Shown one piece after another: positions 49,961 to 59,025 of a DNA stretch of 64,000 nucleotides. This DNA comes from Actinoplanes lobatus (lineage in GTDB: Bacteria > Actinomycetota > Actinomycetes > Mycobacteriales > Micromonosporaceae). The stretch spans positions 7,374,501-7,438,500 of the forward strand of contig NZ_JACHNC010000001.1 of assembly GCF_014205215.1 (NCBI RefSeq). Direction: 5' to 3'. The notes below the pieces were generated by a model. It was not told the DNA's origin. It worked only from the letters and a program-made list of their open reading frames with translations, and did not search any database. How positions within the stretch are numbered: the stretch's first letter is position 1; every line of letters starts with the position of its first letter. The position numbers and the translations under genes were made by a program.

Positions 49961-52606
49961 CTACTGGTCGCCGACTCGGAGGACCTCGGCCAGTCGACGG
50001 CGGCGGGTGGCCGCCTCGAAGCGAACGATCACCGGGACCGCTGCCATGAGCAGCACGGCCATGATGATCAAGCCGGGCCAGGGCCACACAACGGCCGGGG
50101 CCACCTCCTGGCCGGTCAGTAGCCGCAACTGCAGCGCACCGAACAAGGCGGTCAGGGCGGCCCCGGCCAGAAGCCCGCCCACCGTGGCGACCAGGGCCCA
50201 CGGCAGCAGTTCGCCTGCCGCGACCCGACGGCCGTCGCGTGGGGTCAGGCCCAATGTCCGCAAACGGCTCAGTGTTTGCCATCGTTGCGGGGCGCCCGCG
50301 GCGGCGGCCAGCGCGAAACCGGCCAACCCGAACAGCACCAACAACACGGCCGAGGCCCAGGACAGCCACACCAGGCCGTTGACCAGCGGGGCGTCCCGGC
50401 GGTCACGCAACACCTCGGAGCGCAGGAGCGCGCCGGTTCCGGTGACGGCGGACTCGGTGCCGGGGCCGTTCACCCAGATCGTGTTCGGGACCGATTCGAG
50501 GCCGGCGGCCGCCAGGGTCGCGGCGTCCACGATGACCACCTCGTCGGCGCCGCTCACCACCGGGGCCACGCCGGACGCCGTCAAACGGACCGGCGGTTTG
50601 TCGTTGCGCCGCAGTTCGAGGGTCATGCCGGGACGCAATTGGCCGGACGCCGAGCGGACCAGCGCGGGCACCGACGCGTCGGCGACCCCACCGGATCGGA
50701 TGATCAAGCGGGACGGGACCAGGGCCTCGTCGGCGACGACGGACGCGCCGTCGATCACCTCGGCGGTGGATACCGACGTCACCCCCGGCTGGGCGGCGAT
50801 GCGGGCGGCCACCTCGAGCGTTGTGCCCGCGGCGTCACCGATCACGTCGATGCGGGCGTCGGCGCCGACCGTCTCGCGGGCACCGTCGACCAGGCCTTGC
50901 CGCACGGTCGCGCCCAGCGTCAGCGCGAACACCGCCAGCACCGCCGACGTGACCAGTGCCAGCACCGGCAGCGCCCGGCCGGAGCTCTCCGCCGCCTGCG
51001 CCGCCCCGAACACCGCCAGCGGTCGCCGCGACCGCAACAACCGCCGCAACACCAGGCCGACCACCAGAGGAAGCAGCCGCAGCAGCAGGATCGCGGCGGC
51101 GAACGCCGCCAACGTCGGAGCCAAGGCAGGCAATCCGGGCGCGGGACCACCCTGGTAGAGGGCCACCACGGCGGCGCAGGCCGCCAACAGGACCGCGATC
51201 TCCGCAGCGGCCCGGCGCAGTGCGGCGGTGTGACGCAACCAGCGGCGAGCGGAACGGTTGGCGGGCACCTTGCGGTCGCGGGTGGCCGAGGCCGCCGCGA
51301 TGATCCCGTACGCCGGACCGGCGGCCGCAGCGGCGAGAACCACCGGCGCCACCCACCAGACGGCCACCCCACCCGTGATCACGTAGGCGCCAACGCATCC
51401 GAGAGCCGCAGCCGCCAGCGTGACCAGACCCGATTCGAGGAGCAGTTCGGTGCCGAGGACGGGCAGCGTGGCGCCCCGCTGACGGGCCAGCGCCAACGCC
51501 GCGGAACGACGGCGGCCCAGCAGCTCAGCGGCCAGCGCCAGGACCAGCACCGCCCCGGCGATGACCGCGAACAGCAGCACCGACGCCTGCACCCGGGCCG
51601 CCGAAACCTGCTCGGTCACATCCCGCAGGACCGTGTCGAGCTGAGTGTTCCAGGTGGACGTGGTGTCGAGGCTGCCGGACGTCGCCGACGTCGCCTTCAA
51701 CGCGATCGCGGTCGCCGCGATGCCGTGGGCCGTCTCCCACGTGAGTACCGAAGGGTCGGGGGAGAACGTGACGACCCGCCGCAGTTCGTCCGGCTTGAAC
51801 GCCAACCGTGCGTCCGGCAGCGACTCGGCCGTCAGCAGGCCACCGAAGCGGGTCGTTCCGGCGCCGTCCGCGTCGGCGGCCGGATCCAGTAGCCACGGTG
51901 CGAGACGCCACGCCGGATCGTTCCGATCGACCGGCCGGAAAATGCCACTGACCTGTACGTTCTTGGTCGCGCCGCGCTCGTCGCGTACTTGGAGGAGTGC
52001 TCCCGGGCGTACCCCTGAGGAGGCCGCCGCCGACTCGCTCAGACCGACCCGCACTCGCCACGGTGGCCCGTTGTAGGCGACGTCGGCCTCGCCGTCGACG
52101 GTCGCCGAAGGCGCCGACCCGTCGATCCACTCCACCTGCGGGCCGTTGCCGCCGTCCAGATAGGCCATCCGGAAGGTACGCAGCACGCTGCCGTCGGTGA
52201 ACCGCAACGTGGGAGTGATCACCGACGCGACCGGCGGGCGCAGCGCCGCCCGCAGTTCGGGACCGAGTTGTTCGAGTGACCGGCCGCGAAGATCGGCGAG
52301 GTCGGCGGCGAGGTGCGCCATCCGCGTACGGCCGGGCGAGCCGTCGCTGGTGTAGTCGTCCGGTTCCCAGCGGGCCTGTACGGTCACGTCGGCGCTGGTC
52401 CCGGCCCGGCGGACGGCGTCGCGGACGGCGGCGTCGGCGGTGTCGCGCATCAGCCCGGGAACCGCCCCGGCGAGCAGGCTGACCAGCGCCACCACCAGCG
52501 CGGACAGGATCAGCGGGCCGGTGTCGGCGCGGGCCCGCCCCCGCACGCTGGGCCAGTGCAGGCTGAACCGGAGAACCGAGAGCCGGCCCGTCGGCACGGC
52601 CGTCAT
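49961..52606 (-). CDS. ABC transporter permease, FtsX/MacB type
   Basis: 881 residues from ATG 52606, overlapping the previous stop (ATGA). N-terminal helix, a large extracytoplasmic domain, then helices such as VLLFAVIAGAVLVLALAAEL, LPVLALVTSAVLAVFALTLG, a second extracytoplasmic domain and the final four-helix FtsX block (RLRTLGLTPRDGRRVAAGEL; LLPWALVATVGGLLAG). Last gene of the four-gene operon. MacB-like systems move lipids, peptides or drugs across or out of the membrane; substrate unknown. Confidence 0.82.
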   Translation of the reverse strand: MTAVPTGRLSVLRFSLHWPSVRGRARADTGPLILSALVVALVSLLAGAVPGLMRDTADAAVRDAVRRAGTSADVTVQARWEPDDYTSDGSPGRTRMAHLAADLADLRGRSLEQLGPELRAALRPPVASVITPTLRFTDGSVLRTFRMAYLDGGNGPQVEWIDGSAPSATVDGEADVAYNGPPWRVRVGLSESAAASSGVRPGALLQVRDERGATKNVQVSGIFRPVDRNDPAWRLAPWLLDPAADADGAGTTRFGGLLTAESLPDARLAFKPDELRRVVTFSPDPSVLTWETAHGIAATAIALKATSATSGSLDTTSTWNTQLDTVLRDVTEQVSAARVQASVLLFAVIAGAVLVLALAAELLGRRRSAALALARQRGATLPVLGTELLLESGLVTLAAAALGCVGAYVITGGVAVWWVAPVVLAAAAAGPAYGIIAAASATRDRKVPANRSARRWLRHTAALRRAAAEIAVLLAACAAVVALYQGGPAPGLPALAPTLAAFAAAILLLRLLPLVVGLVLRRLLRSRRPLAVFGAAQAAESSGRALPVLALVTSAVLAVFALTLGATVRQGLVDGARETVGADARIDVIGDAAGTTLEVAARIAAQPGVTSVSTAEVIDGASVVADEALVPSRLIIRSGGVADASVPALVRSASGQLRPGMTLELRRNDKPPVRLTASGVAPVVSGADEVVIVDAATLAAAGLESVPNTIWVNGPGTESAVTGTGALLRSEVLRDRRDAPLVNGLVWLSWASAVLLVLFGLAGFALAAAAGAPQRWQTLSRLRTLGLTPRDGRRVAAGELLPWALVATVGGLLAGAALTALFGALQLRLLTGQEVAPAVVWPWPGLIIMAVLLMAAVPVIVRFEAATRRRRLAEVLRVGDQ

Positions 52607-55600
52607 GACGTCACCCGCAGGTGAGCGGCGTCGGCGCGCCGCGACAGAACGATGACGACCCCGGCGACGGCGATCAGGCAACCGGCCGTCAAAGCGCCCA
52701 GCACGGCCAGCTCAGCCGGCCACGGCCACACCGGCGCGACGGCCGGTACCGGCGCCGCCCCGGTCTCCGAGCGGATCATCAGCGGCGCCACCACCCACGT
52801 GGCCAGCGCACCCACCGCCGCACCGGCCGCCAGCAGCGGCACCATGACAATCGTGTGCTGGCCGAGCAGGGCGGTCCGGATGTCGCGGCGCCGCATCCCG
52901 AGACCGCGCAGCCGGGCCACCTCCACGGCCCGGGCCTGCAGGTCACAGGTCACGTGCAGGGTCACCCCGGCGAGCAGCAGCAGGACCGCGGCCGGCACCA
53001 GCAGCCGCAACACCGCGGGCAGCCCGGCCGGAACCGGGCCGGTGGTCAATCGCATGGCCTCACCCGTACGCGTGTGGACCTCACCGAGATGGAGCCCGTC
53101 GGAAGCCGCGGCGTTCGACGGATGGGCGACCCACCACGCGTCGACCGGCATCTGCGGGTCACCGCGCGCGAGCAGCACCCGCGACAGCGTGTCCAGGTCG
53201 GCGAGCAGCGCCACCGACCCGGGCGCCGACGGCACACCGGCCACGATCGACGAGACCTTCACCGGTACGGGCGTGTTGCCGACCGTCACCTGCAACTCCG
53301 ATCCGGGCGACACTGTCAGCTGTTCGGCGAGCCGCCGCGACACCGCCACCGGCACCGGCCCCGGATCCGCGAACGACGTCGCGACCACCTGCCGGGCCGC
53401 CTCGGCCGGACCGCCGAGCTGCACCGTCGCGGTCATCCGCAACGTCGCGCCGGAAACCGTGATCGCCGGCTTCCGCAACTGGTCCGGATAGGGCTCCGAC
53501 GACCCGGCCGTCCACGTTCCACCGCCGGCCGCGCCCGGGATCGTCACCGTGACGTCGATGCGGCTGTCACCGGTCGCGTCCCAGCCGAACGCGTCGGAGG
53601 TGACCGGCAGCATGACGGCCACCAGCCGCAACCCGTCCCCGTCGGAGCATCCCGGCATCTCGTGCGGGCGGCCGTCCAACGGGGTGGCCGCCGCCGAACA
53701 CACGGTCCGCAGGCCGGTCGGATCCTGGAGGATCAGCCGCGGCGTGGTGGCCAGCGGCGCCGTCCCGGTGGCCCGGCCGGTCACCATGATCCGGCTCCCC
53801 GACGGCACCGTGATGCCCGGGGCAGCGTCGGCCGGGGCGAGGCCCGCACCGACCGCCGCCCAGTCCTCGCCGCCGCCGCGCAGCAGGGTTCCGGCCCGGT
53901 GGGCGTCGACCGCGACGAGCCGTGGCGGCTCATCGTTGCCGCCCAGCCACTGGCCCACGGCGATACCACGGTTCACGGCCGGGGCCACCGTCCCGCCGAC
54001 CGCCGCCGTCACCATCGCACCCTGCCCGGCGGCCGGCGGTCCGCCCAGGGTGATCGCCAGGTCGGTGCCGACCGACAGATCGGCCTGGTCACGCTGCGAC
54101 CGGTGCCAGGTGGCGTCGAACGCGACCCCGAACGTGGCGGCCGCACATCCGAGCGCGATCAGCAGGGCGGCCGCGGTCGGCCGGCGGGCGGCCTGGACCA
54201 CCGCCAACGGCACCGGAAGGCCACGCGTGCGCGGGACCAGACGGTCCGCCGCGTGCAGGGCGGCCGGCACCAGCCGCAACGCCAGCACACAACCGGCGGC
54301 CAGCAGCAGCGCGGGCGACAGGATCCGGACCGCGTCGACCCGGGTCTGGGCGGTGTCCGGCTGCGACGTCAGCTGCCACCAGCCGGCCGCCGCCAGCGCC
54401 ACCAGCAGCAGATCCGCGCCCGACCGGGCCAGCGGCGCCGGACGCTCCCGCCCACCGGCCGTCACCAGGATGGCCAGCAGCGTCCCGGCGGCCACCGCAC
54501 CCACCTGCACACCGGTGACCGCCAGGTCCCCGCCGAGCCAGACGTGCACCGCCGACGACAACGGCACCGCCAGAACCGTCGCGACCAGCGCGAGAAGCCC
54601 CGCCTCGGCGGCCGCGACCCCGCCCAGCTGCCAGCGGCTCGCGCCCATCGCCGACAGCAGCGCCGTCTCCTCGCCGCGCACGTCCGCGGTCAGCCGGCCG
54701 GCCAGCGCCAGAGCGGCCGCGGTCAGCGCCACCGCCAGGACCCCGACCGCCAGCACCGCGGCCGTGGTGACCTGCTGCTGCCGGCGGGCCTCGGCCAGCA
54801 CCCCGGGCAGGGCGGAGCCGACCCGTTCGATCTGCACCCGCTCACCGAGCACCGCCGACAGCCGCCGGTCGGCCGCCAGGGTGCCGGCCTCGATCCGGGC
54901 CAGCGCGCGATGGTCGGGATCGGACAGATCGGGGCGGGCGGTGATCTCCAGCCGGGACAGCGCCGACGTACCCGACAGCAGGCCGGGATAGTCGACGAGG
55001 AAGGGCCCGTACGCCTCGGCCGGCTGCAACGCGCTCGCACCCCGGTACGCCAGATCGAATCCGGCGCCGCCGAGCGGGTCACGATCCCAGCCGGCGGCGG
55101 GCTTCGTCCGTACGATCGCCGTGATCTCGATCGTCAACGGCGGCGCCGGATCGCGGGCCCGCTCGGTCCCGAGAACGACCCGATCCCCGGCCGACAGGCC
55201 CAGCAGGCGGGCCGTCGGTTCGAGCACGGCGGCCTCATCGGCGGAACCGGGCCATCGGCCGGACACCAGCGACGCCCGCCGCGGCAGATCCTCCACCCCG
55301 GACAGATAGCCGATCCGGCCGTCCGACAGCGGCCGCATCACCGACGACGCCCGCCCCGACGTGGCCACCGCGAACGGCGCCAGCGCCTCGGCCAGCACCC
55401 GCCGGGTGTCGGCCGCCACCGAGGGCACATCGGCGCGGGCGACCGTCACCGCGTACCCGGTCACCTCGATCTGCGCCGGCGTGGCCGCCGCGGCCGCCTT
55501 CTCCCGCGCCCGGTCCGCGCTCACCGTCACCAGCAGCGCACACACCCCGAGCAGCGCCGCCCCGGCCGTCACCACCGCCAGCAGCGCGGCGAGCAGCGGC

Positions 55601-55638
55601 CACTGCGACCGTGCCCGGCGCCCGACGAGCCCCAGCAC
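52603..55638 (-). CDS. ABC transporter permease, FtsX type, large
   Basis: 1011 residues; GTG 55638 shares one base with the ATPase stop (TAGTG). N-terminal helix (WPLLAALLAVVTAGAALLGV), extracytoplasmic regions and two FtsX blocks (RGEETALLSAMGASRWQLGG; EVARLRGLGMRRRDIRTALL). It probably forms a heterodimer with the downstream permease. Confidence 0.82.
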   Translation of the reverse strand: MLGLVGRRARSQWPLLAALLAVVTAGAALLGVCALLVTVSADRAREKAAAAATPAQIEVTGYAVTVARADVPSVAADTRRVLAEALAPFAVATSGRASSVMRPLSDGRIGYLSGVEDLPRRASLVSGRWPGSADEAAVLEPTARLLGLSAGDRVVLGTERARDPAPPLTIEITAIVRTKPAAGWDRDPLGGAGFDLAYRGASALQPAEAYGPFLVDYPGLLSGTSALSRLEITARPDLSDPDHRALARIEAGTLAADRRLSAVLGERVQIERVGSALPGVLAEARRQQQVTTAAVLAVGVLAVALTAAALALAGRLTADVRGEETALLSAMGASRWQLGGVAAAEAGLLALVATVLAVPLSSAVHVWLGGDLAVTGVQVGAVAAGTLLAILVTAGGRERPAPLARSGADLLLVALAAAGWWQLTSQPDTAQTRVDAVRILSPALLLAAGCVLALRLVPAALHAADRLVPRTRGLPVPLAVVQAARRPTAAALLIALGCAAATFGVAFDATWHRSQRDQADLSVGTDLAITLGGPPAAGQGAMVTAAVGGTVAPAVNRGIAVGQWLGGNDEPPRLVAVDAHRAGTLLRGGGEDWAAVGAGLAPADAAPGITVPSGSRIMVTGRATGTAPLATTPRLILQDPTGLRTVCSAAATPLDGRPHEMPGCSDGDGLRLVAVMLPVTSDAFGWDATGDSRIDVTVTIPGAAGGGTWTAGSSEPYPDQLRKPAITVSGATLRMTATVQLGGPAEAARQVVATSFADPGPVPVAVSRRLAEQLTVSPGSELQVTVGNTPVPVKVSSIVAGVPSAPGSVALLADLDTLSRVLLARGDPQMPVDAWWVAHPSNAAASDGLHLGEVHTRTGEAMRLTTGPVPAGLPAVLRLLVPAAVLLLLAGVTLHVTCDLQARAVEVARLRGLGMRRRDIRTALLGQHTIVMVPLLAAGAAVGALATWVVAPLMIRSETGAAPVPAVAPVWPWPAELAVLGALTAGCLIAVAGVVIVLSRRADAAHLRVTS

Positions 55639-56300
55639 TACTCGCTGACCTGTCCGTCGCTGATCCGGACCACCCGGTCCGCCAGCGCCATCATCACCGG
55701 ATCGTGCGTCGACACCAGCGCCGTCACCTGCTCCGACTCGACCACCGCACGCAGCAGCGCCATCACGGACCGGCCGGTCTCCGCGTCCAGCTGCCCGGTC
55801 GGCTCGTCGGCGATCAGCAGCCGCGGCGACGACGCCAGAGCGCGGGCGATCGCGACCCGCTGCTGCTGCCCGCCGGACAGCTCACCCGGCCGCTGTCTCG
55901 CGTGTTCACCGAGGCCGACCAGGTCGAGCAGCAGCGCCACCCGCTTCTCCCGGTCGGCGGCCGGCATCCGGGCCAGCCGCAGCGGGGCGCCCACGTTCTC
56001 CGCCGCCGACAGCACCGGGATCAGGCCGAACGTCTGGAACACGTACGACACCTTCTCCCGGCGCAGCCGCGACAGGCCGTCCTCGTCCAGGGCGGTGACC
56101 TCGGCGCCGTCCACCTCGACGGTGCCCTCGTCGGGGCGGTCCAGGCCGCCGACCACGTTCAGCAGCGTCGTCTTGCCCGAGCCGGAACGCCCGACCAGCG
56201 CCACCATGCTCCCGGCCGGCACATCGAAACTCACCCCGCGCAGCGCGTGCACCTGCCCGAACCGGCGGTGCACCCCGCGGATACGCACCATTGCCGTCAC
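55638..56300 (-). CDS. ABC transporter ATP-binding protein (LolD/MacB-like)
   Basis: 220 residues from GTG 56300 (GTGA overlap); ATG 56291 is an alternative. Walker A GRSGSGKTTLLNVVGGLDRP, signature LSGGQQQRVAIARAL, Walker B LLIADEPTGQLD and switch His in VSTHDPVMM. Pairs with the adjacent permeases. Confidence 0.92.
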   Translation of the reverse strand: MTAMVRIRGVHRRFGQVHALRGVSFDVPAGSMVALVGRSGSGKTTLLNVVGGLDRPDEGTVEVDGAEVTALDEDGLSRLRREKVSYVFQTFGLIPVLSAAENVGAPLRLARMPAADREKRVALLLDLVGLGEHARQRPGELSGGQQQRVAIARALASSPRLLIADEPTGQLDAETGRSVMALLRAVVESEQVTALVSTHDPVMMALADRVVRISDGQVSE

Positions 56301-57154
56301 GACGGGTCCGACCGGATCGTCACGTGATCGGCCTCCAGCGCCAGCCGCACCCGCCGGGTCAGCGCCAGCGCCTCCCGGTACTCGCGCGGGATCTGCACCC
56401 GGCCCGCCCGGTCCATCACCGCGTACTCCTCCGCGATCACCAGAGTGTCCCCGTCGGCGCCGGTCTCGGTGCGGCGCAACACCTCACTGCTGGTGCGGCC
56501 GTCGCGGATCGCCACCGTACGCTCCACCTGCCCACTCACCTCCGGATCGTGGGTGACGACCACGACGGTCACCCCGAACTCCCGGTTCACCTTGCGCATC
56601 GCCTCGAACACGCTCGCCGACGTCGCGGTGTCCAGCTCGCCGGTCGGTTCGTCGGCCAGCAGCACCCGCGGCTGATTGGCCAGCGCCACCGCGATCGCCA
56701 CCCGCTGCTGCTGCCCACCGGACATCTGCGCCGGCCGCCGCTCCGCGCAGTCGGCCACATCCAGCGCGGCCAGCAGCTCGTCGGCGCGGATCCGGCGCTC
56801 CTTTGCGGACACCCTGGCGGCTGCCAACGGCAGCTCCACCACCTGCCGCGACGTCAGATACGGCACCAGGTTCGCGGCGGTCTGCTGCCGCACGAACCCG
56901 ACCGTGTGCCGCCGGTAGCGCACCCGGTCGCCGCGCGACATGGCCAGCAGATCCCAGTCGGCGACCCGGGCCCGCCCGGCGGTCGGCGCGTCGATCCCGG
57001 CGAGGATCGACAGCAGCGTCGACTTGCCCGACCCGGACGCCCCCACGACGGCGACCATCTCACCCTCGTCGACGGCCAGGTCCAGACCTTGCAGCGCCTG
57101 CACCTCGATCGACCCGGTCTGATAGATCCGCACCAGGCTCTCGCAGACGATCAC
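56297..57154 (-). CDS. ABC ATP-binding protein with C-terminal AbrB-like extension
   Basis: 285 residues from GTG 57154. ATPase part: Walker A GASGSGKSTLLSILAGIDAP, signature MSGGQQQRVAIAVAL, Walker B LLADEPTGELD, VVVTHDPEVS. After residue ~240 comes EYAVMDRAGRVQIPREYREA, then RVRLALEADHV, matching SpoVT/AbrB-type swapped-hairpin domains. These normally bind DNA or dimerise; here it may be a dimerisation or regulatory tail. First gene of the operon. Confidence 0.87.
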   Translation of the reverse strand: MIVCESLVRIYQTGSIEVQALQGLDLAVDEGEMVAVVGASGSGKSTLLSILAGIDAPTAGRARVADWDLLAMSRGDRVRYRRHTVGFVRQQTAANLVPYLTSRQVVELPLAAARVSAKERRIRADELLAALDVADCAERRPAQMSGGQQQRVAIAVALANQPRVLLADEPTGELDTATSASVFEAMRKVNREFGVTVVVVTHDPEVSGQVERTVAIRDGRTSSEVLRRTETGADGDTLVIAEEYAVMDRAGRVQIPREYREALALTRRVRLALEADHVTIRSDPS

Positions 57155-57261
57155 GGCATCTCAACTCTCTGACGGATCATGAGCGAGCCTATGTAACCCT
57201 CCGTTGTGACCGCGGTCAACCAGCCCTGAGAGAATGGATCTTCGAACGGCTGGGGGAGCGG

Positions 57262-57726
57262 ATGAATCGACAGGTGCTGTTAACGCTAACTGTTCTGGTG
57301 CTCGCTGTGGGGTGCACCTCACCCGGGCCCGACGACACCCCGTGGACCGGCGCGGCCTGCACGCTCGCCCACGACAGCGCGTCGACATACGGCTACACCT
57401 GCGACAACGACGTCACCGTCACCATCGATCGCACCGGCGCATCCAGCTCGAAGAATTTCGATCAGAGCGAGAAATCGGCCCGCCAGACCGGCATGCTCGT
57501 CACCGGCCTCGACGACGTCGGCGACAAGGCCATGCTCATCGCCGACCCGCCCGGCAAACTCATGCCCGCGACCACACTGCACGGCGAGGCCGTCTCCCGC
57601 AACGCCATCCTCGTCGCGAAGATGACGCTCCCGGCCCCGATCACCTCCGAAGCCGACATGACCGCTCACGCCACCGAAATGGCCACGCTTCTGAACGAAA
57701 CCCTCAAAAACCTGCAAACCACATAG
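57262..57726 (+). CDS. Putative lipoprotein
   Basis: 154 residues from ATG 57262 with GGGGGAG upstream. N-terminal hydrophobic stretch ending in LAVGC, a weak lipobox (Ala at -3). The mature part has two more Cys (GAACTLAH; YGYTCDND) and no recognised domain. Divergent from the ABC operon, with which it may share a 107-bp promoter region. Confidence 0.6.
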   Translation: MNRQVLLTLTVLVLAVGCTSPGPDDTPWTGAACTLAHDSASTYGYTCDNDVTVTIDRTGASSSKNFDQSEKSARQTGMLVTGLDDVGDKAMLIADPPGKLMPATTLHGEAVSRNAILVAKMTLPAPITSEADMTAHATEMATLLNETLKNLQTT

Positions 57727-57927
57727 CATTCGTACGGCCTGCGCCGCCCCCCGCCGACCCACCCCGTCGGAGTGGCGCACCGCCACCGATTGCCGGGTCA
57801 AGGCCGCAGGGCCCGCTACGGCGTCAAGCCCCACTCACCCTCCGGCCCGAACCGCCTCGCCGTAGCAATGTGGACACGTTCGGTTACTGTGCCCTACGAG
57901 TGCGGCGCGGCACGAGAGGGCGGGACG

Positions 57928-59019
57928 GTGACCGGATTCGGGATTCGTGGCGGCACGACCCGGGCCGTCCTGTGGCGTTCGATGGTCGTGCTGGAGCTGG
58001 CAGTCGTCGCGGTCCTCGGCATGTCGGCGTGGGTTCTGCAAGGCACCCGAGCCACCGCCGAGCGGGCCGGCAACCACTCGGTGCCGTCGATCATGCACAT
58101 CCTGGCCGCGCACGCCGCGCTCGTGGAGGCCGACGAGGCCGCCGTCGGCAGCTTCCGGACCGGAGCGGTGGGACTGACCGGGCCCGGCGAGCGCTACCAG
58201 AACCAGATCGCCGTCGCCGCCCAGAGTCTGACCCGGCTCGCGGTCGACAGCATCGCCGGCGCCGTGGTCGGCCAGAACATCCAGCTCGTGCAAGGGCAGC
58301 TGGCCGCCTACACCGGGCTCATCGAGCAGGCCGACGCACACTACCGGCAGGATCCGGCCTCGGTGCTGGCCAGGGCCGACCTCTGGTACGCCTCACACCT
58401 GCTGCACATGCCCGACGGCGGCATCCTCGCGCAACTCGACGACCTGCTGAGCATCGAACGGCGGGCGCTGGCCGGGCAGCTGACCACCGGCCGGATGGCG
58501 CCGGGCTGGATGGCCACCTGGATCGTGCCGGCGGTCGTACTGCTCGCGCTGCTGGTGACCACCCAGGTGTTCCTGAGCCGGCGCTTCCGCCGTACCTTCA
58601 ATCCGCCGTTGCTCGCCGCAACCATCGCCGTGCTGGCCGCGACCGCCGCGATGTCCGCCGACTTCGCCGCCCGCGGCGAACTCGCCGCCACGCAGAAGGC
58701 GGGCGACGCGCTGGTGGGCGTGTGGCAGGCGCGGACCGCCGCCGCCGATCATCGCGGCCAGACGATGCTTCGCGAACTCGTCGCCGGCGCCTGCCCCGAC
58801 GGGTGCCGCGAAACGCTCGACCGCATCGCGGCGGGGATCGGCGGCACCCGCGAGGCGCCGGGCGAGGAGGTGCTGACGGCACGCATCAAAGAGGTGGACG
58901 GGCACGCCACAGCGGCCGCGGACACGACCGGCCAACTGATACTGCTGGTGCTCGCGGCGCTGGCCGCCATGGCGCTGATCCCGTTCGGGTTCGTCCCCCG
59001 CATCAACGAGTACCGGTAG
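57928..59019 (+). CDS. Membrane protein with extracytoplasmic helical sensor-like domains
   Basis: 363 residues from GTG 57928 with AGAGGG upstream. N-terminal helix (MVVLELAVVAVLGMSAWVL), an extracytoplasmic helical segment of ~150 residues like a four-helix sensor domain, two central helices (WMATWIVPAVVLLALLVTTQ; LLAATIAVLAATAAM), a second helical loop with two Cys (GACPDGC) and a final helix. No cytoplasmic output domain. Six bases separate it from the solute-binding protein, so they likely act together. Confidence 0.6.
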   Translation: MTGFGIRGGTTRAVLWRSMVVLELAVVAVLGMSAWVLQGTRATAERAGNHSVPSIMHILAAHAALVEADEAAVGSFRTGAVGLTGPGERYQNQIAVAAQSLTRLAVDSIAGAVVGQNIQLVQGQLAAYTGLIEQADAHYRQDPASVLARADLWYASHLLHMPDGGILAQLDDLLSIERRALAGQLTTGRMAPGWMATWIVPAVVLLALLVTTQVFLSRRFRRTFNPPLLAATIAVLAATAAMSADFAARGELAATQKAGDALVGVWQARTAAADHRGQTMLRELVAGACPDGCRETLDRIAAGIGGTREAPGEEVLTARIKEVDGHATAAADTTGQLILLVLAALAAMALIPFGFVPRINEYR

Positions 59020-59025
59020 GCGACG

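Noticed and set aside
52621..56556. 1311-codon plus-strand open frame across the ABC operon
   Set aside because: Low-complexity Arg/Gln/Gly/His translation opposite four well-supported ABC genes; no motif or ribosome site.
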